Assembly (NCBI GenBank): GCA_014526335.1
Contig: JACTAT010000022.1
Span: forward strand, 1,308,604-1,372,603
Origin: Chrysaora quinquecirrha
Lineage: Eukaryota; Cnidaria; Scyphozoa; Semaeostomeae; Pelagiidae
Length of the DNA stretch: 64,000 nt
Reading direction: 5' to 3'
The notes under the pieces were generated by a model. That model was not told the origin of the DNA. It ran no database searches and worked only from the letters and a program-made list of their open reading frames with translations. The translations under genes were made by a program, and so were the position numbers. Positions within the stretch are counted from its first letter, which is position 1; each line of letters starts with the position of its first letter. Positions 24,501-35,800 of the stretch are shown here, in pieces.

Positions 24501-27500
24501 GGCTATACTAAGGCAAAATGGCCAAAAAATGGGCAAAATCCAAGGTATTTTAAATTGCCCCAAAACCCAATAAAACCTCTTTTAAGGCTATAAGAAGGCT
24601 TTTTGTCCATTTATAAGGATTTTGGAAAGAATTTTTTGCCCAAAAAATTGCCTAAAATCGCCTTGATTTTGAGCAAAAAGGCAAGGCTATCTACAAATGG
24701 CCAAAAATTGGCCAAAATGGCCCCAAAACCCAAAAATTGCCTAAAATCGCCTTGATTTTGAGCAAAAGACAAGGCTATACTAAGGCAAAATGGCCAAAAA
24801 TTGGCCAAAATCCAAGGTATTTTAAATTGCCCCAAAACCCAATAAAACCTCTTTTAAGGCTATAAGAAGGCTTTTATCCATTTATAAGGATTTTGGAAAG
24901 AATTGCCTTTTTTGCCCAAAAAATTGCCTAAAATCGCTTGATTTTGAGCAAAAGACAAGGCTATACTAAGGCAAAATGGCCAAAAATTGGCCAAAATCCA
25001 AGGTATTTTAAATTGCCCCAAAACCCAATAAAACCTCTTTTAAGGCTATAAGAAGGCTTTTTGTCCATTTATAAGGATTTTGGAAAGAATTTTTTGCCCA
25101 AAAAATTGCCTCAAATCGCTTGATTTTGAGCAAAAAGGCAAGGCTATACTAAGGCAAAATGGCCAAAAATTGGGCAAAATCCAAGGTATTTTAAATTGCC
25201 CCAAAACCCAATAAAACCTCTTTTAAGGCTATAAGAAGGCTTTTGTCCATTTATAAGGATTTTGGAAAGAATTTTTTGCCCAAAAAAATTGCCTCAAATC
25301 GCTTGATTTTGAGCAAAAAGGCAAGGCTATACTAAGGCAAAATGGCCAAAAATTGGGCAAAATCCAAGGTATTTTAAATTGCCCCAAAACCCAATAAAAC
25401 CTCTTTTAAGGCTATAAGAAGGCTTTTTATCCATTTATAAGGATTTTGGAAAGAATTTTAATGCCCAAAAAAATTGCCTAAAATCGCCCGATTTTGAGCA
25501 AAAAGGCAAGGCTATACTAAGGCAAAATGGCCAAAAAATGGGCAAAATCCAAGGTATTTTAAATTGCCCCAAAACCCAATAAAACCTCTTTTAAGGCTAT
25601 AAGAAGGCTTTTTGTCCATTTATAAGGATTTTGGAAAGAATTTTAATGCCCAAAAAATTGCCTAAAATCGCCCGATTTTGAGCAAAAAGGCAAGGCTATA
25701 CTAAGGCAAAATGGCCAAAAATTGGCCAAAATCCAAGGTATTTTAAATTGCCCCAAAACCCAATAAAACCTCTTTTAAGGCTATAAGAAGGCTTTTTATC
25801 CATTTATAAGGATTTTGGAAAGAATTTTAATGCCCAAAAAAATTGCCTAAAATCGCCCGATTTTGAGCAAAAAGGCAAGGCTATACTAAGGCAAAATGGC
25901 CAAAAATTGGCGAAAATCCAAGGTATTTTAAATTGCCCCAAAACCCAATAAAACCTCTTTTAAGGCTATAAGAAGGCTTTTTATCCATTTATAAGGATTT
26001 TGGAAAGAATTTTTTGCCCAAAAAATTGCCTCAAATCGCTTGATTTTGAGCAAAAGGCAAGGCTATACTAAGGCAAAATGGCCAAAAATTGGCCAAAATC
26101 CAAGGTATTTTAAATTGCCCCAAAACCCAATAAAACCTCTTTTAAGGCTATAAGAAGGCTTTTGTCCATTTATAAGGATTTTGGAAAGAATTTTTTGCCC
26201 AAAAAATTGCCTAAAATCGCCTTGATTTTGAGCAAAAAGGCAAGGCTATACTAAGGCAAAATGGCCAAAAATTGGCCAAAATCCAAGGTATTTTAAATTG
26301 CCCCAAAACCCAATAAAACCTCTTTTAAGGCTATAAGAAGGCTTTTTATCCATTTATAAGGATTTTGGAAAAAATTTTTCTGCCCAAAAAAATTGCCTCA
26401 AATCGCTTGATTTTGAGCAAAAAGGCAAGGCTATACTAAGGCAAAATGGCCAAAAATTGGGCAAAATCCAAGGTATTTTAAATTGCCCCAAAACCCAATA
26501 AAACCTCTTTTAAGGCTATAAGAAGGCTTTTTGTCCATTTATAAGGATTTTGGAAAGAATTTTTTTGCCCAAAAAAATTGCCTAAAATCGCCCGATTTTG
26601 AGCAAAAAGGCAAGGCTATACTAAGGCAAAATGGCCAAAAATTGGCCAAAATCCAAGGTATTTTAAATTGCCCCAAAACCCAATAAAACCTCTTTTAAGG
26701 CTATAAGAAGGCTTTTTATCCATTTATAAGGATTTTGGAAAGAATTTTAATGCCCAAAAAATTGCCTAAAATCGCCCGATTTTGAGCAAAAAGGCAAGGC
26801 TATACTAAGGCAAAATGGCCAAAAAATGGGCAAAATCCAAGGTATTTTAAATTGCCCCAAAACCCAATAAAACCTCTTTTAAGGCTATAAGAAGGCTTTT
26901 TGTCCATTTATAAGGATTTTGGAAAGAATTTTTTGCCCAAAAAATTGCCTAAAATCGCTTGATTTTGAGCAAAAAGGCAAGGCTATACTAAGGCAAAATG
27001 GCCAAAAATTGGCCAAAATCCAAGGTATTTTAAATTGCCCCAAAACCCAATAAAACCTCTTTTAAGGCTATAAGAAGGCTTTTTGTCCATTTATAAGGAT
27101 TTTGGAAAGAATTTTTTGCCCAAAAAATTGCCTAAAATCGCCTTGATTTTGAGCAAAAAGGCAAGGCTATACTAAGGCAAAATGGCCAAAAATTGGCCAA
27201 AATCCAAGGTATTTTAAATTGCCCCAAAACCCAATAAAACCTCTTTTAAGGCTATAAGAAGGCTTTTTGTCCATTTATAAGGATTTTGGAAAGAATTTTT
27301 TTGCCCAAAAAAATTGCCTAAAATCGCTTGATTTTGAGCAAAAAGGCAAGGCTATACTAAGGCAAAATGGCCAAAAATTGGCCAAAATCCAAGGTATTTC
27401 AAATTGCCCCAAAACCCAATAAAACCTCTTTTAAGGCTATAAGAATCCATTTATAAGGATTTTGGAAAGAATTTTTTTTTGCCTAAATCGCTTGATTTTG

Positions 27501-28104
27501 AGCAAAAAGGCAAGGCTATACTAAGGCAAAATGGCCAAAAATTGGGCAAAATCCAAGGTATTTTAAATTGCCCCAAAACCCAATAAAATCTCTTTTAAGG
27601 CTATAAGAAGGCTTTTTATCCATTTATAAGGATTTTGGAAAGAATTTTAATGCCCAAAAAATTGCCTAAAATCGCCCGATTTTGAGCAAAAAGGCAAGGC
27701 TATACTAAGGCAAAATGGCCAAAAATTGGCCAAAATCCAAGGTATTTTAAATTGCCCCAAAACCCAATAAAACCTCTTTTAAGGCTATAAGAAGGCTTTT
27801 TGTCCATTTATAAGGATTTTGGAAAGAATTTTTTTGCCCAAAAAAATTGCCTAAAATCGCCCGATTTTGAGCAAAAAGGCAAGGCTATACTAAGGCAAAA
27901 TGGCCAAAAATTGGCCAAAATCCAAGGTATTTTAAATTGCCCCAAAACCCAATAAAACCTCTTTTAAGGCTATAAAAGGCTTTTTATCCATTTATAAGGA
28001 TTTTGGAAAGAATTTTTTTGCCCAAAAAAATTGCCTAAAATCGCCCGATTTTGAGCAAAAAGGCAAGGCTATACTAAGGCAAAATGGCCAAAAATTGGCC
28101 AAAA
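15550..28104. repeat. 182-bp satellite array, about 69 copies
   Basis: Head-to-tail array with units of 182 bases (range about 180-186 from A- or T-run length), most over 95% alike by eye. Each unit holds GGCCAAAAATTGGCC, GGTATTTTAAATTGCC, AAGGCTATAAGAAGGC and TTTATAAGGATTTTGG. The most uniform block is about 17650-18950, where successive units repeat at exactly 182 bases. Rearranged or truncated units occur at 18935-18965, 22265-22330, 24690-24910 and 27445-27490. The left edge fades from 15540; the right edge is abrupt at 28104. 182 is not a multiple of three, so the 80-codon minus-strand ORFs in it are accidental. Confidence 0.98.
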
Positions 28105-29426
28105 TTGTGAGTTTCAAAATTGACCCAAGTCGTCCTAAATACCCTCCCAAGAGTTGGATGACCCATTGCAATGCCTTTCCGGTCTGTAATTCAAGTACCT
28201 TGGTCATTTTTCAGAAAAATAAAAACGCTGAAACCCGGTCATTTTGGGCAATGTGTCGAAATTATTAAAAATAGCCTTCTGAGGGTAAAATAAGCTATAA
28301 TGCAGCTTATACGGTTTAATATGAGTAAAACAAAAACCCAATAAGATCGCCCGTTTTGACTGCACCGAGAAAAATTCGGCATAGCAAAAGTCGATTTTTT
28401 GTACTTTTCTTCTTGTCTCTTTGTTCTAGGTTAATAATTTAATTTATTACAATCATTACAGTCATAAATTTGAATAATGTTAAATGTTCATATATTGTTT
28501 TTAATGTTTAAAAAATGTCCTTCCTTAAAATGAAGCGAACAATTCCAATCATTTGAGACAACTGTGCCAATCCACGCACTTGTGTGAGGTTAAAGAGAGT
28601 AATATTCGTAGAGACGAGGCTCTGCCTCTTTTTCAATAACTTAGCCCCTTGATCCTTCCATTTAATGATCAATATGCTTCTAATGATTATTGCTACGATT
28701 TCAAAACTCTTAAATTCATAATAAATAATGTTAAAGTTAAAACAGGAATACAGCATATCCTACTGTACGCTGATATCTCATCAACAAGGGCTGAGAGGCA
28801 AGGGGAGGGGGCTACAGGGAGGGGGCTCCTTAAATCTTGAAGATCAATGTAGTGTTTGCTATATTCTCTAAAACAGGCTCCAATTCTGGCTCAATCATTT
28901 TACAACTGCCTTTAAAGCCCTCTAAAATCATATCCTACTTTTTTTGGGTGTACATAATGTATACTAACATGAATAAAATGGATGATTTCCTGGTAAATGC
29001 AGTAATTTTACTGGGCAGAATTGAGATTAAAGGTCGCTTGTTGTGAAATAAATCTCGACTGCACAGCTATGCAAATTTGAGGGGGTTATTGCGGAGGCAT
29101 TCTACTGTCTCTTAGAAACGGAAGGGCCCTATGCTAATGGAGCCCCCCAAATCAAAACACTTCTATTCAGCCCTTGACTCCTGAGGTCGATATGTGAATC
29201 ACTGAGGTCGAAAGGCTAATCTAACTGGGAATTGATACAATGGAAATTAAAAAGTTGGTGGGTTAGGGGCTCATTCCTACGACTTTTAAGGGTCAAGTAC
29301 CTCTCTACAACGGGTACCCAATCTAGTCCCCCACCACACAATAAGAATACCTCCATCTCAGCCCTTGACTCCCGACGCCAATACGTTAATCATAAGCATC
29401 TTTCTATTTAGTAGCATATGATAATT
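28105..29426. other. Gap between satellite and Wnt11 stop: no gene seen
   Basis: AT-rich single-copy sequence. Would contain the Wnt11 3' UTR; a minus-strand AATAAA near 28442-28447 is the only hexamer I noticed and is far from the stop. Confidence 0.6.
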
Positions 29427-29873
29427 TTACCTACATGTGTGTTGCAATCTCGTACTTTTGCATGTCTCACATCTCACCTCACAGCACCATATATATCTAC
29501 ATTTACAACGTTCTACAATCTCTATCGTCTGAGTATCAAAACCTCTTCCACAGCAAAGTGTATCACAACCCTGTTTCCCTGGATCGTTAAGTAAACACTC
29601 CCTCCCAGTAGTGCCTTCGATTCCAGCTTTCGTATTTTTATTGCAATAATTCGGCGATGGGTCTGCGTAAAGAAGAGCCCCTTTGGTGGCGGGATGTTTT
29701 TTCAGTCCACTTCTTTGTGTGCGCATGTCGATCTGCACTGCGTTGTCGTACTTGTTTACCAGTTTCTTAGCAACTTCCTGAAATGTTGGCAGCCGTTTCA
29801 TACAGTGTTTCATTTGACATGCGCCAGTTACGCCGTGGCATCGACAGTTGACTGAGAGCAAGTCACGGACAAG
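29427..29873 (-). CDS. WNT11: Wnt11 exon 4: acylation hairpin and Cys-rich C-terminus
   Basis: Acceptor atttcag. Starts LVRDLLSVNCRCHGVTGAC and ends CKSTRLQHTCR then TAA. The 16 cysteines here match the C-terminal Wnt pattern. The acylated serine of CHGVSGSC is threonine (codon 29826-29828), the second serine is alanine, and the near-invariant tryptophan of the TCW motif is methionine (HCMKR). Confidence 0.93.
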   Translation of the reverse strand, partial: LVRDLLSVNCRCHGVTGACQMKHCMKRLPTFQEVAKKLVNKYDNAVQIDMRTQRSGLKKHPATKGALLYADPSPNYCNKNTKAGIEGTTGRECLLNDPGKQGCDTLCCGRGFDTQTIEIVERCKCRYIWCCEVRCETCKSTRLQHTCR

Positions 29874-32800
29874 CTGAAATAAATGAAATCTTATGAGATT
29901 CAAGTTATACACAGCAGCTATTGAAACTGTACACTTTCAAAATTCTCTGTATTAAGACCCCTCTATATGAATTTGTTTATGTTCTTGTTAAGTCTCTTCT
30001 CTATTCAACCCCTCCCTCTATCAAGCCCCTTCTCTTTATTACTCTTCACTCTCTATTAGTTCCTTCTTTCTTTTAAGCAATACTCACTCACTAGTAAGCC
30101 CCTCTTATTCTCTGTTAGGCTTCTTCTCCCTCTATTGAGCCCCTCTCTCTGTAAGTCTCTTTCATCTGTTAAGCCTCCTCTTCTAAATGTCCCTGCTGTC
30201 TATTAAGACCCCACTTTCTCTCTCTATTAAAGGCCCCACTCTCTCTCCCTATTTAGGCCCCCATTTCTCTATTAAGCGTCTGCTTTCAATATGTCCCTTC
30301 TATCGATTAAAGGCCCCGCACTCTCTATTTAGGCCCCGCTCTCAATTTAGGCTCCCCCATTTCACTATTAAGCGTCTGCTTTCAATATGTCCCTTCTATC
30401 GATTAAAGGCCCCGCTCTCTCTATTTAGGCCCCGCTCTCAATTTAGGCTCCCCATTTCACTATTAAGCGTCTGCTTTCAATATGTCCCTTCTCTCAATTA
30501 AAGGCCCCACTCTCTCTATTTAGCCCCCCTCTCCATTTAGGCTCCCCCATTTCTCTATTAAGCGTCTGCTTTCTATACGTTCCTTCCCTCTATAAGCCGC
30601 CCTCTCTTTTAAGCCTATTCTCACTAAAGGAAAGAAAATCAAAGTATATAGTTTATAATATTACCTGACCCCCGAGTCTGATATTGTGCTTTTTATTCTA
30701 TTCCTCTGTTGAACATTCGCATTTCTGGGTAGCTTCTTTTTCAATTCTGCAATTGCAAATTGTTTGGCGAATTTCGAACCTTGCATTGTTATATCTGGGC
30801 ATCCTCCGAAATCTCTTTGTCGTATTTCTGGGGCTTTTGAAGCTTGTACAAATATGGCCTTGTTTGCGCAGCCGCAGCCTGCTAATTTGCCAGAGAGACA
30901 CGCCTTTGAGATTGTGAATGTCAGAGCAGCAGTTGATAGAGCGTACGAAGCCAGCCTCTTTGGTGTCTGAAAATGAAAAGGGGTCGCGATTACTGAAGTG
31001 TTTGAAATTGCAAAAATAACTAACAGAGCGAGGTCATTTCAAGTGAGAACGGCCTTTTCATAAATGCGTCTTGAGCTTCACTTTTATCATTGGCGAATAT
31101 CCATCTACATTTCCCCAAGGCGTATACACTTTAGAATCTTCCCATGTTTATGGACTTTGACAGAATTCCTTGGGAGCACTGTAGTAAGCAATACGACCTC
31201 CTATCAGCCCCTTATAACAGAATATTTTTGGCAATAGACCTTTTCAAAGAGGCCTGGGTCGGGTGCGTCATTTTTCTGGAAAATGGTAGACAATTGCAGT
31301 GAGGGAATCCTCTCTGTGTGTAACGAATGGAATAACGGTCATTTTAAGAGAGTTAGTTTAGCAAATTTTGCCCCAAACTCACAAATAATGGAAGGAAAAA
31401 GATTAAAAGGAATATGCACAACTTCTTCTGAAACGACCTAATTCCAGTTGTTGCACGAGGAGAGAACTTCTTATTTGGAAATGTCTACCATTTTCTAAAA
31501 AATGTCGCGCCCAACCCAGGCCTCTTTAAAAAGGTCTGTTCTTAGGCTCTCGCTTTTTTCTCCCTCAACAGAAGTGAAGGAAAGGAAGAAACAAAAAATC
31601 AAATCTAAGATGAATTCCAACTTTTCAAGAAAAGCATTTTATGCTTCTATTGATTGCTTAGTTTTCTGACTCAACCTTCTCGTTTTTCTCACAAGAACAT
31701 AACAAATATTGTCGGTTTAAAAAGATCAAAAATTTAATCCTATTTTAATTAGGAGCATTTAATTCACTCAGGTTGTTTATTAGATAGAAAATCTTAAATT
31801 TGCGTACATAAATAGGAAAACAGACCCACGAATACAGCTTGTTTTTTATTAGAGAAACCCTAAATGCACACAAAATTTGAAACTCGCAAGCTCCCCATGT
31901 GATACAATAGAGATTCGTGATACCTAGGACATAATACCACCCATATAACCTCATGTAAACATCATATCTGATTTTGAATCGAATCTCGCATGAAGTCATT
32001 ACCAAAAGTAATGCAGTGGTTAAGGAAGGCTTTAATCGTAGGCGTTTAAGAGATTATTCTAAGATTACCACTCAGCGTAGGATTCATCGTATAAAAGCAT
32101 TGTTGTAACAACGAGAAAGGATAAAATGCATGCATCGACTTGTTTTCACACATTCACAGTAGCGACGCCAAACCTGTACCTTCTACTGTGGTCGATAAGC
32201 CTAAAGGAGGTGGTTTAGACTCCTTGAGTCCCACCGAGACAAACACCAAACCGAGATTTCTCATACTGACATGTTTGGGCGGCTCTTTCAATAGTGATAA
32301 CTATGGCTCAGGTAATAAGTCTGGGGGCCTAGTTAGTCTAATTGATCTACAGTGGTGGGTAAGGCTTTGAGCATAATAGCTCGTCCCCGCAAGGTTTATT
32401 CGCCACGTCCCCCCCCCTTACGTCTCGCACATTATTTTTCACGTTGTTGCTGATTGATGAGGAAATAGTTTTTAAAGCGAGTCCGAAATGGATCTGGGTA
32501 TGAGTGTGGAGTGCAAAATCTGAATACAGTCGAGGGAGGTCAAGCAAAGTGCAGATTGATTTTTCTTCACTTCATGCTCTCAACTTTGCATTTCCAAATT
32601 CAAAACCACTAAAGTACGCAACTATAAACAACCAAGTGGAAGGATCTTGCAAATTCCAGATTGTATGAACAAATTCTGAAAAGTTGGAATTTTCAACCAA
32701 ATTACCACGTGAATCGAATGTTTGTTAACGAAAGATTAAAAAGATCCTCCGGAAAAAGTCCAGTTATAATTGTATGTTAATTAGATTGATATGATTGGCT

Positions 32801-35800
32801 AGAGAGATTCTACATAAGCCAATCAAAATTCTCGAGCAAGATAAGCAAATAGGGCATCCTTATAAGACAAGACAGAAACAATTATGATTGTAAATTGGAA
32901 GTAGCGAGAAACGGCTTATATTTAAGAAAGATTGACTCGACAATTTGACGCTGTGGTTCGCATAACAATGTCAATAAGCCAATCTGTGGAGTAAATTTTA
33001 TTTTATTATTTTTACGTGCTTTGTATACTAACTCTTAATAATATCGAAAAAACTTAACCAAAATGCAATGTTTGCAAATCATTTAATAAAATTAAAACTT
33101 TATTGTCCATATTTGGCGGCACATGCATATCAGTTTCTCATACACAAAAACCACTAAACAAATTAATCCCGAGCTGGGTCATCCATTTTCACTCAGCCTC
33201 GTTTTCAGCCCTACACATTAACAATTCAACAGACTGAAGGAAAAAGCGGGACCCCTTTTACAGTAGTTTCAAGTTTTGAGACAATTCAGCCGCTTTCAAT
33301 CTAATCTGCACTATAAAGTGTTTTGAAATTCGAAGTCAGAGACAAAACAATGTCCCCCATATCTAATTTGTCTCTTTATAACCTACAACTGGACTGAAGT
33401 CGAGACTGCTATTTTACGGTACAAGCGTTCCTAAATCTCCCCAAAACCCATGGTTTTAAGATGGCTTTAAGCCTAAAAATGCAGCGATTTCGTGACGTTT
33501 TATTTGACTGAGACCATGTGCAGGGGATTAGATTTTCCTTGAATAAAATCAATGAATTTTAAAACCACGATTACGAGCGAATAAGTTCACAAGAACCGAA
33601 AGGTCTGTCTGCGCCATAAATTAGAATTACCAATTGATAGCAAGATTGATTTGTAAAAGTAAAACTAGACAGATGAAGAATATGAACCCAGCTGAGATAT
33701 CAAATCATATAAAAACCATTTCTACAGTAGCTTTTACGTTATCACTTTCTTTTATTTTACGCGTTGTAGCCTCAAGCTCAAGCTACTGTCACTGATTCTG
33801 AAATCCATAAAAAATTGGGGCCCGAAAGAGTTTCAGGACTCCTAAAAATTAACTAGCTAGTAGAATATCTATCTAACAAACTAACTAACAAACTAACTAA
33901 TTAACTAACTAACTAACTAACTAACTAGCTAACTAACTAACTCACCAACTAACTAACAAACTAATTAACTAACTGACTAAGAACGAACTAAGTAACTAAC
34001 TAACCAACTAACTAACTAACTGACGGACTGACACAATAGCCAACTAACTCACTAACTAACTGACTGGTTAACTAAATAACGAAATAACTTTCTAACTAAC
34101 TAACTTACTAACTAACTTACTAACCAATTTACCAAATTACTAACTAACTAACAAACTAGCTTACTAACTAACTAATTAACTAACTTACTAACAGTAGCGT
34201 AGCCAAGGGGGGGCAAGGGGGGGCGGTCGCCCCCCCCCAATAGTCGAAAAGTTGGTGCTTTAGAAAAGTCCATTTCTGCAATAAAATCAGTGGGGGGATA
34301 AGAGAAGTTCTAACAACCGTTGCGCAATAAATATTATTCAATGTCGAAAAAGAGTAGAAATATCATCCCACCTCACCTGCTCGGTTCCAGGAAAATGTTC
34401 TACAGTTAATGTTATGCGGCAATTAACGCCACGTGCTTACTATTGTTCAACCCACACTCCCCTCCTGTTGCAATAGGTCTCGATGTGTGAAGGGTTCTAA
34501 AGATACGGACCTTTCTTGTGTTTTTACGATCCCGTCGGACAGATTTAAAGTTTATTAAAAAGACCTCCCTTGCGTATTGTTGCTGTGTGTTGTGAAAAGT
34601 CAAAATGTCAATCTATTTTCTCTCTTTGTCGAAATAAAACGAAATAGAACGAAAAAGCAAAACCACGAGAAAATTAGTAGAGTAAACGAAAGATCAGACA
34701 ACACAGTGCATGTTTCTAGTAGATATACGTAGAATGAAAACTTTCACCGCTTTGTACTAATAAGTATTCTTGGCTGGAATCTTCTACACCAACAAGAAAG
34801 CCAGTGTTTCCAACAAACAGGTGAGGTGAGATGTCTTCGAATATCCAGTATGTAACGAAATAGGCAGGCAAAAATTGTGCATTCTATGCAATTCTAGAGG
34901 TTAGAAAATGAAAATTTTTCCGGGGGAGCCTACCCCCGGACCCCCCTAGTTTTGTGTCATACCATTAATTAGTTGGGGCAGACTATTTCCATGTTTTCAA
35001 AATGAAAAACGCTTTGTAACAAATTTTGTGCATACGACGTAGATATGTATAGCTTTCATGAATTTCAAAGGTCTAGGAACAATTTTTCCGAGGCACAGCA
35101 ATAGACGCTGCACGAAGATTGTAGGTCTGTTGTCATGAAATTATTGTGAAAAGCAAGAATTCCAGCATATTATCTCCAATTTAAAGCCTGTCAAATCTCT
35201 TTTCTAAAGGGTCGTTTTACGACTTATAGAAGGGCATGGTCCAAAAAATTTCATCGGACCCCCATGTTTTTTATTCTCTTGCCCCCCCAAAGCCAAGACC
35301 CTGGCTACGCCACTGCTTACTAACTAACCAACTCACTAACTAACTAACTAACTAAATATCTAAGCAAGTAACAAACTATTTAAGTAACTATCTAATTAAC
35401 TATCTAATTAACTAGCAAACTAGCTAGCTTAGGAACTAACTATATATTCTTAAACAAGATATACAAATTTTAAATTGATTAATATTAATAACAAAAAATG
35501 TCTTTATGAAAGCAACAGATGCAACCATTTAAAGAAGCTGAATCCACGATTGGTTGACAAAAAACCCAGCCCACTTGTGGTTGGTGCAAATCAATATATA
35601 AATGCAAAGCGAAATAAAGAAAATCTTATATCTAATTTGCTTTTACATATTTTAAATTTGTGATTAAAAACGCCTTATCCTATGAGCTAAACAGCTCAAG
35701 ATATAAGGAGGGGAGGACCACAGTTTATCCGTAAATATTGATCTACTTAATACCTGACTTCGCATTAGCTATACTCGTGCGACAACATACGTAGTGCAAG

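Noticed and set aside
15550..28104. CRISPR array
   Set aside because: The repeats are long, contiguous and have no unique spacers; the host is an animal.
15815..28207. Many nearly identical 65-80 codon ORFs (MGQFKIPWILANFWPFCLSI and kin) on the minus strand
   Set aside because: They follow the 182-bp satellite exactly, change frame at each unit because 182 is not divisible by three, and have no start context or conservation. Products of the repeat.
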